Below, one piece after another: positions 1-8,894 of a stretch of 64,000 nucleotides of DNA (positions within the stretch are counted from its first letter, which is position 1; each line of letters starts with the position of its first letter). The translations under genes and the position numbers were made by a program. The DNA comes from Neptunicoccus cionae (lineage in GTDB: Bacteria > Pseudomonadota > Alphaproteobacteria > Rhodobacterales > Rhodobacteraceae). The notes under the pieces are model-generated. The model had not been told where the DNA came from and did no database searches. It was given only the letters and a program-made list of their open reading frames with translations. The stretch spans positions 1 through 64,000 of the forward strand of contig NZ_PKOJ01000001.1 in the NCBI RefSeq assembly GCF_002860325.1, read 5' to 3'.

Positions 1-235
1 CCCGCAACCCCTTTTTACAGAAAAATCACAATCTTTTTGGAACCCCCTTATTTTATGGGCGTTAATCACCTCACACACCACAAATCCAATCCCTCAAAAA
101 CAACCCGAACCGCCCCAAACAACCAATTCACCCTGATAACCCCCGGAAATCCGCCGGAATCACATCTATCGAACACGACTCGCCACGACTCAAACCAACC
201 AGAATCGGGAATCACGGGCGACTCAGGTGGCAAAT
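1..235. other. intergenic region, C-rich and G-poor on the plus strand
   Basis: I see no credible gene here. The short open frames have no recognisable content. The plus strand is strongly skewed: bases 61-120 hold about 26 C and only 3 G. Such a stretch resembles the C-rich, G-poor RNA used by Rho, which would matter for any transcript entering from the left edge. The right end of the region borders the gabD terminator. Confidence 0.4.
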
Positions 236-268
236 GGAAAAGACCCGCCACAGAATATCTGTAGCGGG
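236..268 (-). terminator. intrinsic terminator after gabD
   Basis: An inverted repeat pairs CCCGC (244-248) with GCGGG (264-268), and the inner ACAGA/TCTGT bases extend it. Read on the minus strand, the stem is followed directly by TCTTTTCC (243 down to 236). It lies 50 bases beyond the gabD stop codon and so marks the end of the putrescine/GABA operon. Confidence 0.75.
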
Positions 269-317
269 CCTATTTATCAGATCAGCGATCCGGTCGGGGG
301 GTTTAGCGAGCCTTCGA

Positions 318-1772
318 TCAGGACACTTCGCCAAAGCACATGTATTTCATCTCCAGAAAATCTTCGACGCCGTATTTGGAACCTTCCCGACCAAGACCGG
401 ATTGCTTCACCCCGCCGAACGGAGCCACCTCGGTAGAGATCAGCCCGGTGTTGATCCCGACGATGCCAGTTTCAAGCGCTTCGGCCACACGCCAGATGCG
501 GTTCATGGTGGTAGAGTAGAAATACCCCGCCAGTCCGAATTCTGTGTCGTTGGCCATAGCGATCACATCCTCTTCGGTTTCAAAGCGGAACAGGGGGGCC
601 AGCGGGCCGAAGGTTTCCTCGCGGGCGACCGCCATGTCGGGGGTCACATCTGTCAGGACGGTCGGCTCAAAGAACGTGCCACCCAATGCACTGCGCTGCC
701 CGCCAAGCGCGACTGTCGCGCCTTTGGTTTTGGCATCCGCGATATGCTCTTCCACCTTGCGCACCGCCGCATCGTTAATTAGCGGACCTGTGGTGACGCC
801 GTCCTTCATCCCATCCCCCAGAGACAGCTTGCCAATCGCCGCCTGAAGTTTTTCTGCGAACGCGTCATAGACGCCCGCCTGCACATAGATGCGGTTGGCG
901 CAAACGCAGGTCTGGCCGTTGTTGCGGAACTTGGAGATCATCGCCCCCTCGACCGCTGCATCCAGATCCGCATCGTCGAAGACGATGAAAGGCGCGTTGC
1001 CGCCCAGTTCCAGCGACATCTTCTTGATGGTGTCGGCACATTGCTGCATCAGGATTTTGCCCACACGGGTCGAGCCGGTGAAGGTGATCTTTGCCACTTT
1101 GGGATTGGCGCAGAGCTCCTGTCCGATTTCCGCAGAGCGCGAGCTTGGGATGATGTTGAGCACACCCGCCGGAATACCGGCCCGTTCCCCCAGAACCGCC
1201 ATAGCCGTCGCAGACAGCGGGGTGAGTTCGGCGGGGCGGGCCACAAAGCTGCACCCTACGGCCAGCGCGGGCGCGACCTTGCGGGCAATCATCGCGTTTG
1301 GAAAGTTCCACGGCGTGATAGAGCCGACAACACCAACGGGCTGTTTGATCACGACGATGCGCTTGTCCCGCTGGTGCCCCGGAATCACATCGCCGTAGAT
1401 GCGTTTGGCTTCTTCCGCGAACCATTCGATAAAGGAGGCCCCGTAAAGGATCTCCCCTTTGGCTTCGGGTAGGGGCTTGCCCATTTCGGCGGTCAGGATC
1501 GCGGCCAGATCGTCGGCGTTCTCAACGATCAGGTCGAACCAGCGCCGCAGAACAGCCGCGCGTTCCTTACCTGTCCATGCGGCCCAGTCTTTCTGGGCTT
1601 TATAGGCGTGGTCGATCGCAGCGGCGGTTTCAGCGACACTTATATCTGTCACATCTGCGATTTTCGCGCCGGTGGCCGGATTGGTCACGGTGAAGGTTTC
1701 GCCGTTGCTGACCCATTCCCCGTTGATATAGGCCCGCGGCTCCAGCAGGCTCGGGTCTTTCAGATCGAGCAT
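318..1772 (-). CDS. gabD: NAD(P)-dependent succinate-semialdehyde dehydrogenase
   Basis: This enzyme oxidises succinic semialdehyde to succinate, the last step of GABA breakdown. The 484-residue length is typical of GabD. An aldehyde dehydrogenase fold is evident from the PWNFP cofactor motif near residue 154, FTGST near 231, the general base Glu255 in LELGG, and the nucleophile Cys289 in GQTCVCAN. A second cysteine sits two residues later (Cys291), as in GabD/SSADH enzymes with redox-sensitive cysteine pairs. It starts 3 bases after the gabT stop, so the two are certainly co-transcribed. A terminator follows. Confidence 0.95.
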   Translation of the reverse strand: MLDLKDPSLLEPRAYINGEWVSNGETFTVTNPATGAKIADVTDISVAETAAAIDHAYKAQKDWAAWTGKERAAVLRRWFDLIVENADDLAAILTAEMGKPLPEAKGEILYGASFIEWFAEEAKRIYGDVIPGHQRDKRIVVIKQPVGVVGSITPWNFPNAMIARKVAPALAVGCSFVARPAELTPLSATAMAVLGERAGIPAGVLNIIPSSRSAEIGQELCANPKVAKITFTGSTRVGKILMQQCADTIKKMSLELGGNAPFIVFDDADLDAAVEGAMISKFRNNGQTCVCANRIYVQAGVYDAFAEKLQAAIGKLSLGDGMKDGVTTGPLINDAAVRKVEEHIADAKTKGATVALGGQRSALGGTFFEPTVLTDVTPDMAVAREETFGPLAPLFRFETEEDVIAMANDTEFGLAGYFYSTTMNRIWRVAEALETGIVGINTGLISTEVAPFGGVKQSGLGREGSKYGVEDFLEMKYMCFGEVS

Positions 1773-1775
1773 GCC

Positions 1776-3053
1776 TCAGCCTTTCTTCGCGGCTTCGATG
1801 GATTGTTCCAGCAGGTCGAGCCCTTCGGCAAAAACATCATCCGGAATGGTGATCGGCGCAAGGAAACGCACAACATTGCCGTAGGTGCCGCAGGTCAGAA
1901 GGATCAGGTTTCGTTTCATGCCTTCCGCGCGCACGCGGTTGGCGAAATCCGCATCCGGCGCGCTGCCGTCCGCTGTGTTGAATTCTGCTGCAACCATGAA
2001 GCCCGGCCCGCGCACGTCGACCATCTGGGGTGTGGACTGGCGGATCTGCTCCAGCCGCTGTTTCAAACGGGAGCCAAGCTCGTTGGCGCGGTTGCACAGA
2101 TCTTCTTCCTCGATCACGTCAAGAACCGCATGAGCGGCAGCAACACCCATCGGGCTGCCGCCATAAGTGCCACCCAGACCGCCCGGATTGGCCGCATCCA
2201 TCAGATCGGCGCGACCGGTGACAGCGGCCAGCGGGAAGCCACCAGCGAGACCTTTGGCCATAGTCGTGATATCCGCACTGACATCATAACCGTCCATTGC
2301 GAACAGGTTGCCGGTGCGTGCAAAGCCGGTCTGCACCTCATCCGCGATCATGACGATACCGTGCTCGTCGCACAGCTTGCGCAAGCCACGCATCAGGTCT
2401 GCCGGTGCTTCGTAGAATCCGCCCTCGCCCTGTACCGGTTCGATGATGATCGCTGCAACACGGGCCGGATCGAGATCCGCCTTGAACAGTTTGGTAATCG
2501 CGCCGAGCGACTGTTCGACTGGCACATCGTGCAGGTCGATCGGGAACGGCACGTGATAGACATCGGGCATCATCGCGCCAAAGCCTTTTTTATACGGCTC
2601 GACCTTTCCAGTCAGGCTCATACCCATGAAGGTCCGGCCGTGAAAGCCGCCCCCAAAGGCAATGACTGCCGGACGGTTGGTGGCAATCCGTGCCACCTTG
2701 ATCGCATTCTCCACCGCTTCGGCGCCGGTGGTGACAAAGACGGTTTTCTTGTCAAAGTCGCCGGGAACCTTTTCGTTCAGACGTTCAGCCAGACGGACAT
2801 AGTTTTCGTATGGGACAACCTGATGGCAGGTATGGGTGAACGCGTGAAGCTGCTTTTCAGCCGCCGCAATCACTTTGGGGTGGCAGTGGCCGGTGTTCAC
2901 CACAGCAATCCCGGCGGCGAAATCGATGTAGCGGTTGCCTTCAATATCCCAGATCTCGGCATTGAGGGCGCGTTCGGCATAGACTTGCGTCATCATGCCA
3001 ACGCCACGCGATATTGCGGCTTCGCGTCGGGTGTTAACTTCTGCGTTTTTCAT
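1776..3053 (-). CDS. gabT: 4-aminobutyrate aminotransferase
   Basis: A class III PLP-dependent transaminase that moves the amino group of GABA to 2-oxoglutarate, giving succinic semialdehyde. At 425 residues it matches GabT. The PLP-contacting Asp238 lies in IADEVQTGF and the Schiff-base Lys267 in TTMAKGLAGG, almost the same position as in the Escherichia coli enzyme. An AAGG ribosome site lies 9 bases before the ATG. It follows the amidotransferase gene by 112 bases and precedes gabD by 3 bases. Its place at the end of a putrescine operon makes GABA, rather than ornithine or another diamine, the likely substrate. Confidence 0.94.
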   Translation of the reverse strand: MKNAEVNTRREAAISRGVGMMTQVYAERALNAEIWDIEGNRYIDFAAGIAVVNTGHCHPKVIAAAEKQLHAFTHTCHQVVPYENYVRLAERLNEKVPGDFDKKTVFVTTGAEAVENAIKVARIATNRPAVIAFGGGFHGRTFMGMSLTGKVEPYKKGFGAMMPDVYHVPFPIDLHDVPVEQSLGAITKLFKADLDPARVAAIIIEPVQGEGGFYEAPADLMRGLRKLCDEHGIVMIADEVQTGFARTGNLFAMDGYDVSADITTMAKGLAGGFPLAAVTGRADLMDAANPGGLGGTYGGSPMGVAAAHAVLDVIEEEDLCNRANELGSRLKQRLEQIRQSTPQMVDVRGPGFMVAAEFNTADGSAPDADFANRVRAEGMKRNLILLTCGTYGNVVRFLAPITIPDDVFAEGLDLLEQSIEAAKKG

Positions 3054-3165
3054 TCGTGTTAACCTTCTGTAACTGGTTGTAAGCTGTGATGGCCCTCAAA
3101 CGGGCGGTATATGTCTGGGTATTGAGCGTGCATTTATCAGGCCTGTTGGCGATGTCGCCCCCCGA

Positions 3166-3852
3166 TTACGCAGGCTTTGCGTTCTGTCGGAAGAAATCGT
3201 CGAACATCTGTGCGTAGTCAGGTGAATCAAGTCGCGTCTGCAAACCGGCGCGCGCTTTTTCCAGAATAGCGTCGGGCAATATATCACCACGGGCTGTCAA
3301 CAGATCGCCCATAAATTCCGGCGTGAATTCGGGATGGGGCTGCACTGTCAAGGCGCGGTTGCCATAGGCCAGCATTGCGTTGGCGCAGAAATCAGTAGTG
3401 CCGATGATCTCGGCGTCTTCCGGCACTCGGGTGATCTGGTCCTGATGCCATGCCATGATCCGGTCGGTACGGCCGTCCGTGCGATTGTAGGTCACCGGCC
3501 CGACCTGCCAGCCTCCGGTGAATTTTTCCACCTTGCCGCCCAGCGCCTGTGCCAGAATCTGATGGCCGAAACAGACCCCCACAATCGGGATGGCAGCGGC
3601 ATAAGCCCGCCGCAGGAAATCTTCCAGCGGCGGTATCCAGTCGTGATCCTCATAGGCGCCGAACTTCGATCCGGTGATCAACCAGCCATCCGCATCCATT
3701 ACGGTGTCAGGAAACACCCCATCCAGAACCGGATAGGTGTCAAAGCTGAACCCTCGCCCTGCCAGAAGCCGAATGAACAGGTCGTTATAATCGCCGTGTT
3801 TCTCCCGCATCTCTTGGGGAGTGTGGCCGGTCTGTAGAATTCCGATCTTCAT
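3166..3852 (-). CDS. class I glutamine amidotransferase, probable gamma-glutamyl-GABA hydrolase
   Basis: A 228-residue class I amidotransferase (GATase1). The catalytic cysteine is in GVCFGHQ near residue 95 and the His-Glu pair is in QPHPEF near 169. In the Puu pathway the class I-fold hydrolase PuuD releases GABA from gamma-glutamyl-GABA. No other candidate for this step is present, and the gene sits between agmatinase and gabT, so I infer that role. It is more like the general GMP-synthase-type amidotransferases than a close PuuD copy. The ATG at 3852 has AAGGTG six bases upstream; a longer frame upstream is not needed. It begins 10 bases after the agmatinase stop. Confidence 0.8.
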   Translation of the reverse strand: MKIGILQTGHTPQEMREKHGDYNDLFIRLLAGRGFSFDTYPVLDGVFPDTVMDADGWLITGSKFGAYEDHDWIPPLEDFLRRAYAAAIPIVGVCFGHQILAQALGGKVEKFTGGWQVGPVTYNRTDGRTDRIMAWHQDQITRVPEDAEIIGTTDFCANAMLAYGNRALTVQPHPEFTPEFMGDLLTARGDILPDAILEKARAGLQTRLDSPDYAQMFDDFFRQNAKPA

Positions 3853-3862
3853 AGAAACACCT

Positions 3863-4834
3863 TTAAATCCTGCCGACCTCAACGCCCTGTGCCCCTTTGG
3901 CCTTGGCCAGAAGGCACAGCCAGTCATGGGCTACAGTTGCCGCCGCAATTGCGGTGATTTCGGACACATCGTAAGGGGGCGAAACCTCTACCACATCCAG
4001 TCCGATCAGGTTCAGCCCTTCCATCCCGCGAATGAACTCCAACGCTTGCCAGGATGCAAGCCCTCCTGCAACCGGCGTGCCGGTTCCCGGCGCAAAGGCA
4101 GGGTCCATCCCATCCACATCAAAGGAGATATAGACGGGCGCCTCCCCTGCCCGTTCCCGCGCCACTTCAATCGCAGCGGCAATGCCGTTGCGGTGAATCC
4201 ACGGGCTGGTCATGATTTCAAACCCGAAATCATCGTCATTATAGGTACGCAGTCCGACTTGGGTGGATTTTACCACATCAATGATCCCCTCGCGCGCCGC
4301 CCGCAGGAACATTGTGCCGTGATCCATCCGTGCGCCGTCATCGTCCCAAGTATCACAATGGGCATCAAACTGGATCAGTGCCACCGGCCCGTGCTTTTCC
4401 GCATGCGCTTTCAGCAGCGGATAGGCGATAGAGTGATCCCCGCCCAGCGTCAGCAGCTTTGCACCGCTTTCAATAATCCGCGCGGCATGTGCCTCAATCG
4501 CGGGGCGCACGGTTTCGGGGTGATGCGGGTCCAGATGCACATCGCCATAATCGACCACCGACAGGGTTTCAAAAGGGTCGAACCCGAAGGGAAAGGCTTT
4601 CAACTCTGCCAGTTGGACCGAGGCTGCACGGATCGCCTGCGGGCCAAGCCGACAGCCCGGACGAAACGTCACCGCATTGTCAAACGGAACGCCGGTGACG
4701 GCCACATCCACACCTTCAAGATTGCGGGAATAATTGCGGCGCAGAAAGCTAAGCGCGCCGCCGTAGGTCATTTCTTCCCAACGCCCTTTTGTGGTGTCGC
4801 TCCGCAAAAATGCCTGATCACCGTTCTGCGCCAT
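3863..4834 (-). CDS. speB: agmatinase (ureohydrolase family)
   Basis: An arginase/agmatinase-family binuclear manganese enzyme, 323 residues from the chosen ATG. The metal-binding segments are all visible: GGDHS, FDAHCD and SFDVDGMDP. It would cleave agmatine to putrescine and urea, feeding the glutamylation pathway encoded by the same operon. Related family members act on guanidinobutyrate, which would feed GABA directly, and the sequence alone does not exclude this. The start at 4834 has AGGAG seven bases upstream and overlaps the end of potI by 17 bases, so the ribosome site lies inside potI. Confidence 0.87.
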   Translation of the reverse strand: MAQNGDQAFLRSDTTKGRWEEMTYGGALSFLRRNYSRNLEGVDVAVTGVPFDNAVTFRPGCRLGPQAIRAASVQLAELKAFPFGFDPFETLSVVDYGDVHLDPHHPETVRPAIEAHAARIIESGAKLLTLGGDHSIAYPLLKAHAEKHGPVALIQFDAHCDTWDDDGARMDHGTMFLRAAREGIIDVVKSTQVGLRTYNDDDFGFEIMTSPWIHRNGIAAAIEVARERAGEAPVYISFDVDGMDPAFAPGTGTPVAGGLASWQALEFIRGMEGLNLIGLDVVEVSPPYDVSEITAIAAATVAHDWLCLLAKAKGAQGVEVGRI

Positions 4835-5630
4835 GTTTCTTACTCCTGCTGATTTCAAGGGCGGCAGCGATGATCCCCAAGGACACGATGCCGATTATAA
4901 TAGTGGCCAGTGCGTTCACGTCGGGGCTGACCCCCAAGCGCACTTTGGAAAAGACGACCATGGGCAGGGTCGAAGCCCCCGGACCGGATACAAAGCTGGC
5001 AATGACCAAATCGTCGAGGCTCAACGTGAACACCAGCAACCAACCAGACAGCAAGGCAGGTGCCATCACAGGCAGCGTTACACCGAAAAATACCCGTACC
5101 GGACGCGCACCCAGATCCTGCGCCGCCTCTTCAATCGACAGGTCCATATCCACCAAACGGGACTGGATCACCACGGCAGCATAGGCCGCGCCAAAAGTGG
5201 AGTGGGCAATGATGATCGTCAACATCCCGCGCCCGCCCGGCCAGCCGATCAACCCCTGCATCGCCACGAACAGCAGCAGCAGTGACAGACCAATGATCAC
5301 TTCGGGCATTACCAGCGGAGCAGTAATCATCATGCTCAGCAAGCCTTTGGTGCGAAACTTCTTGAACCGGATCAGCACAAAGGAACCCACCGTCCCGATC
5401 ACAATGGCCAGAGTCGCGCTGATAAGGGCAATCTTGATGCTGACCCATGCCGCCTCAAGTATTTGGGGGTCGCGGAACAGTTCTGCATACCATTTGGTTG
5501 AAAACCCGCCCCAAACTGTCACCAGTTTGCTTTCGTTGAAGCTGAAGATTACCAGCGACACGATCGGTGCATAAAGAAAGACAAAGCCGAGCAGCGCGAC
5601 TATCTTCAGAAACCTGGATTGCTGGCCCAT
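4818..5630 (-). CDS. potI: putrescine ABC transporter permease (PotI/PotC type)
   Basis: A 270-residue inner-membrane permease of the polyamine ABC family. It has about six hydrophobic segments and the EAA loop (EEAAQDLGARPVRVF) in the second half, which contacts the ATPase. Its ATG overlaps the potH stop as ATGA, showing translational coupling. A longer upstream frame exists but overlaps potH entirely and is rejected. It forms the heterodimeric channel with PotH. The cargo is inferred to be putrescine from the neighbouring puuA and puuB genes. Confidence 0.92.
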   Translation of the reverse strand: MGQQSRFLKIVALLGFVFLYAPIVSLVIFSFNESKLVTVWGGFSTKWYAELFRDPQILEAAWVSIKIALISATLAIVIGTVGSFVLIRFKKFRTKGLLSMMITAPLVMPEVIIGLSLLLLFVAMQGLIGWPGGRGMLTIIIAHSTFGAAYAAVVIQSRLVDMDLSIEEAAQDLGARPVRVFFGVTLPVMAPALLSGWLLVFTLSLDDLVIASFVSGPGASTLPMVVFSKVRLGVSPDVNALATIIIGIVSLGIIAAALEISRSKKHGAER

Positions 5631-6580
5631 CACTGCACCTCCGCTTCGGCGGCCTGCGCCTTGCGCAACAGCATGATCGGGATGACCAGCACAACCAGCA
5701 TGACAATCGCCACAGCCGAGGCAATCGGCCAGTCGCGGTTGGAAAAGAACTCGTTCCACAAGACCCGACCGATCATCAGCGTATCCGGCCCGCCCAGAAG
5801 GGCCGGAATGACGAACTCTCCAACAGCGGGAATAAAGACCAGCATACATCCCGCGATAATCCCGCTTGCAGACAGGGGCAGGGTCACGGTGAAGAATGTC
5901 GTGATCGGACGCGCCCCCAGATCGGCAGACGCCTCCAGATAGGATTGGTCCAGCTTCACCAGATTGGCAAACAGCGGCAGGATCATGAACGGCAGGTAGG
6001 TGTAAACGATACCGATATAGACCGCAAAATCGGTTTGCAGCATGACCAGAGGCTCGTTGATCAGACCGATCTTCATCAGAATGTTGTTGATAATCCCGTT
6101 GCCCTTCAGAAAGCCGATCCACGCATACACACGCAGCAGGAAAGAGGTCCAGAACGGCAGGATCACCAGCATCAGAAGGATGTTTCTGGTGTCCGGCGCA
6201 GAGCGGGCAATCAGATAGGCCATCGGGTAGCCGACAAGCAGGGTGATCACCGTCGACACGGCCGCAATCTTCACCGACTCTATATAGGCGGACAGATACA
6301 GCGGATCGTCGAACAGGAACAGGTAGTTGCCAAAGTTCAGCGTGATGTTGAGAAAACCGTCATCCCAGTTCCACAACGGCAAATAGGGTGGACGGGCAAT
6401 GGCGGCTTCGGACAGGGAGATTTTCGCGACCACAAGAAACGGCAGGAGAAAGAACAAAAACAGCCACAGGACCGGAATGGCAATCACCAGCCCGCGGCCA
6501 CGCAGCCCGATCCGGTGCAGCGCACGGCCCAGAAAGGCGCCACCGGGCAGTTTTCCGTTCAGGGTTTCCCGCTGGCTCAT
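5630..6580 (-). CDS. potH: putrescine ABC transporter permease (PotH/PotB type)
   Basis: A 316-residue permease with a basic cytoplasmic N-terminus, a first membrane segment near residues 30-50 and several more to the C-terminus. The EAA-type loop reads EASADLGARPITTF near 240. It pairs with PotI to form the membrane channel of the polyamine importer. The ATG overlaps the end of potG by four bases (ATGA) and its stop overlaps the potI start, so the three cytoplasmic-membrane components should be made in linked amounts. Confidence 0.92.
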   Translation of the reverse strand: MSQRETLNGKLPGGAFLGRALHRIGLRGRGLVIAIPVLWLFLFFLLPFLVVAKISLSEAAIARPPYLPLWNWDDGFLNITLNFGNYLFLFDDPLYLSAYIESVKIAAVSTVITLLVGYPMAYLIARSAPDTRNILLMLVILPFWTSFLLRVYAWIGFLKGNGIINNILMKIGLINEPLVMLQTDFAVYIGIVYTYLPFMILPLFANLVKLDQSYLEASADLGARPITTFFTVTLPLSASGIIAGCMLVFIPAVGEFVIPALLGGPDTLMIGRVLWNEFFSNRDWPIASAVAIVMLVVLVIPIMLLRKAQAAEAEVQ

Positions 6581-7716
6581 GCTGTCACCACAACACCGGC
6601 GCGGCCCGCCCAGCCAAGGTTGACCCTGTCGCCATAGGTCGGCGCATCCTCGTTGGAACGGGTCCGGTTCGACTGGCTGACGCGGACACGTTTGCCGCTG
6701 TCCAGCAGTACGTGATAAACGGACACATTCCCCATATAGGCGATTTCATCCACTGTGCCGGTCGTCCTGTTGCGCATGTCCCCCAGATCGGCCTTGCTGA
6801 TCTCCATCTTTTCAGGGCGCACGGCGATGGCGATCTGCTGGCCTTCAACGCCGCTGACCGCATAGGGCACATAGATGTCAGTGCCCGCTTCCGGCGAAGC
6901 AATCACCACATGGTTTTCGCCGTCCTCTTTAATGCGTCCTTCAAACAGGTTCACCGAGCCGATGAAATCCGCCACAAACCGGTTGCGCGGAAATTCGTAG
7001 ATTTCATGGGGGGTGCCGACCTGTACAATCTCGCCCTTGTTCATCACCCCGATCCGGCTGGACAGGGTCATCGCCTCTTCCTGATCGTGCGTCACCACAA
7101 CAAAAGTCACGCCAAGGCTTTCCTGAATTTTTATCAACTCGAACTGGGTTTCCTCGCGCAGCTTCTTGTCGAGCGCGCCCAGAGGTTCATCCAGCATTAG
7201 AAGTTTGGGCTTTTTCACCAGCGAACGGGCCAGCGCGACCCGCTGGCGTTGCCCGCCCGAAAGCTGGTGGGGTTTGCGCGTGGCAAAACCGTCCATCTGC
7301 ACCAGCGACAGGATGTCAGTCACACGGGTTGCGATTTCCTTTTTCGGCAGACCGTCCCGCTTGAGCCCGTAGGCAATATTCTTTTCCACAGTCATATGCG
7401 GGAACAGCGCATAGGACTGGAACATCATATTGGTCTGGCGGTCATAGGGCGCAACGCCCGCCTGATCCTCTCCGTCGATGATGATCTGGCCCGAGGTGGG
7501 AACCTCAAACCCCGAAAGCATCCGCAACAGGGTGGATTTGCCACAACCCGATCCACCGAGCAGGCAGAAGATCTCACCTTTGTACACATCGAGCGAGACA
7601 TTCTCGACCGCCACAACAGAACCGAATTTCTTGGTGATATTCTTGATCTGCATGAAAGGAACGGCATCCGGCGCGTCCCAAGGTTTTGCAGTGGTCGATG
7701 TTTGACTGGTGGTCAT
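6577..7716 (-). CDS. potG: putrescine ABC transporter ATP-binding protein
   Basis: A 379-residue ABC ATPase very close in plan to E. coli PotG. It has Walker A GGSGCGKST near residue 55, Q-loop MMFQSYALFP, signature LSGGQRQR, Walker B LLMLDEP and H-loop VTHDQEEA. A C-terminal TOBE-type regulatory domain of about 130 residues follows. The ATG at 7716 has GAGGG eight bases upstream and is preferred over an in-frame TTG five codons earlier. It follows potF by 63 bases that contain a strong hairpin. Confidence 0.93.
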   Translation of the reverse strand: MTTSQTSTTAKPWDAPDAVPFMQIKNITKKFGSVVAVENVSLDVYKGEIFCLLGGSGCGKSTLLRMLSGFEVPTSGQIIIDGEDQAGVAPYDRQTNMMFQSYALFPHMTVEKNIAYGLKRDGLPKKEIATRVTDILSLVQMDGFATRKPHQLSGGQRQRVALARSLVKKPKLLMLDEPLGALDKKLREETQFELIKIQESLGVTFVVVTHDQEEAMTLSSRIGVMNKGEIVQVGTPHEIYEFPRNRFVADFIGSVNLFEGRIKEDGENHVVIASPEAGTDIYVPYAVSGVEGQQIAIAVRPEKMEISKADLGDMRNRTTGTVDEIAYMGNVSVYHVLLDSGKRVRVSQSNRTRSNEDAPTYGDRVNLGWAGRAGVVVTA

Positions 7717-7741
7717 TGAACTGTCCCTCAAATGGTCAGGC

Positions 7742-7770
7742 CGGGCGTCGCTCTGACAGGAGCACGCCCG
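7742..7770 (-). other. intercistronic hairpin between potF and potG
   Basis: CGGGCGT (7742-7748) pairs perfectly with ACGCCCG (7764-7770) across a 15-base loop. It lies just after the potF stop and before the potG ribosome site, with no T-run. In binding-protein ABC operons, hairpins at this place commonly protect the upstream mRNA from 3' decay, which gives excess binding protein. That role is inferred here. Confidence 0.6.
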
Positions 7771-7779
7771 ACCGATATT

Positions 7780-8862
7780 TCATTGGCCTGTCTTGATCGT
7801 GGTCCATGCACGGGTCAGGGACCGGTCATAGCGGGGGGTATGGGGCCGCAGGGAAAACAGGTTCGCCTGAACCTCTTTGGACGGATAGATACCCGGATCA
7901 TTGCGCACCTCGTCATCTACGAACTCTGTCGCAGCTGTGTTCGGGTTGGCATAATAGACGTAATTGGTCACCGCTGCCGCGACTTCCGGCCGAAGGATAT
8001 AGTCGATGAACTTCAGCGCATTTGCAGCGTTTGGCGCATCGTCAGGGATGGCAAGCATGTCAAATCCGACCTGTCCGCCTTCTTTGGGAATGGCATAGGC
8101 GACTTCGACACCCTGATTGGCCTCGGCTGCACGGTCACGGGCCTGCAAGACATCACCGGAATAGCCGACAGAGACGCAAATATCCCCATTGGCCAGATCG
8201 TTGATGTACTGGGAAGAATGGAAGTAACGGATATGCGGGCGCACGGACAGCAGCAGGTCGGTGGCTTTCTCAAGGTCGGCCTTATCTTCGGAGTTCGGAT
8301 CAATCCCGAGGTAATTCAGCGCAGGCGCCATGATTTCTGACGGGCTGTCGAGCACTGCAATCCCGCAATCCGCCAGTTTCGCGGCGGTTTCAGGGTCGAA
8401 AACCATATCCCAGCTGCCGATCTTTTCCGCGTCGATCCGCTCGGATACGGCTTTGACGTTATAGCCCAATCCGGTGGTGAACATCATATAAGGAACACCG
8501 TGGGTATTGTCGGGGTCGTTCACCGCCAGAATTTCAAGAATTTGCGGATCAAGGTTGCCATAGTTCGACAGGGCTTCCTTATCGATCTTTGCGAATACAC
8601 CGGCCTGTGCCTGACGGGCCATGAACTCGATAGATGGAACCACAACATCGTACCCGCTGGAACCTGTCAGCATCTTGGCTTCCAGAACCTCGTTACTGTC
8701 AAACACATCGTAATTCACCTTGATGCCTGTTTCGGCCTCAAAATTCGCGATGGTGTCTTCGGCAATGTAATCCGACCAGTTGTAAACGTTCAGTTCACCC
8801 TCGGCCAACGCGTTCCCCGCACCCAATGCCAGAACAGCGCAAGTTGTTAAGATAGTCTTCAT
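7780..8862 (-). CDS. potF: periplasmic putrescine-binding protein
   Basis: A 360-residue solute-binding protein with a clear signal peptide (MKTILTTCAVLALGAGNALA, cleaved before EGELN). The mature start NVYNWSDYI and the following DVFDSNEVLE region match E. coli PotF closely. It captures putrescine in the periplasm for PotGHI. The ATG at 8862 has GGGAGA six bases upstream; upstream extension of the frame would bury the signal peptide. It follows puuB by 32 bases in the same operon. Confidence 0.94.
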   Translation of the reverse strand: MKTILTTCAVLALGAGNALAEGELNVYNWSDYIAEDTIANFEAETGIKVNYDVFDSNEVLEAKMLTGSSGYDVVVPSIEFMARQAQAGVFAKIDKEALSNYGNLDPQILEILAVNDPDNTHGVPYMMFTTGLGYNVKAVSERIDAEKIGSWDMVFDPETAAKLADCGIAVLDSPSEIMAPALNYLGIDPNSEDKADLEKATDLLLSVRPHIRYFHSSQYINDLANGDICVSVGYSGDVLQARDRAAEANQGVEVAYAIPKEGGQVGFDMLAIPDDAPNAANALKFIDYILRPEVAAAVTNYVYYANPNTAATEFVDDEVRNDPGIYPSKEVQANLFSLRPHTPRYDRSLTRAWTTIKTGQ

Positions 8863-8894
8863 TTCATTCTCCCTAAATTGATTGAAGGTTTTGT

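Noticed and set aside
1608-3062. Long plus-strand frame of 484 codons
   Set aside because: It lies opposite gabT and gabD, both clear genes. It has no family features and is a shadow of codon bias.
3821-4852. Plus-strand frame of 343 codons
   Set aside because: It is antisense to agmatinase and has His/Arg/Gly-rich composition typical of shadows.
5567-6637. Plus-strand frame of 356 codons, very rich in Gln, Arg and His
   Set aside because: It is antisense to the potH permease; the composition arises from complemented hydrophobic codons.
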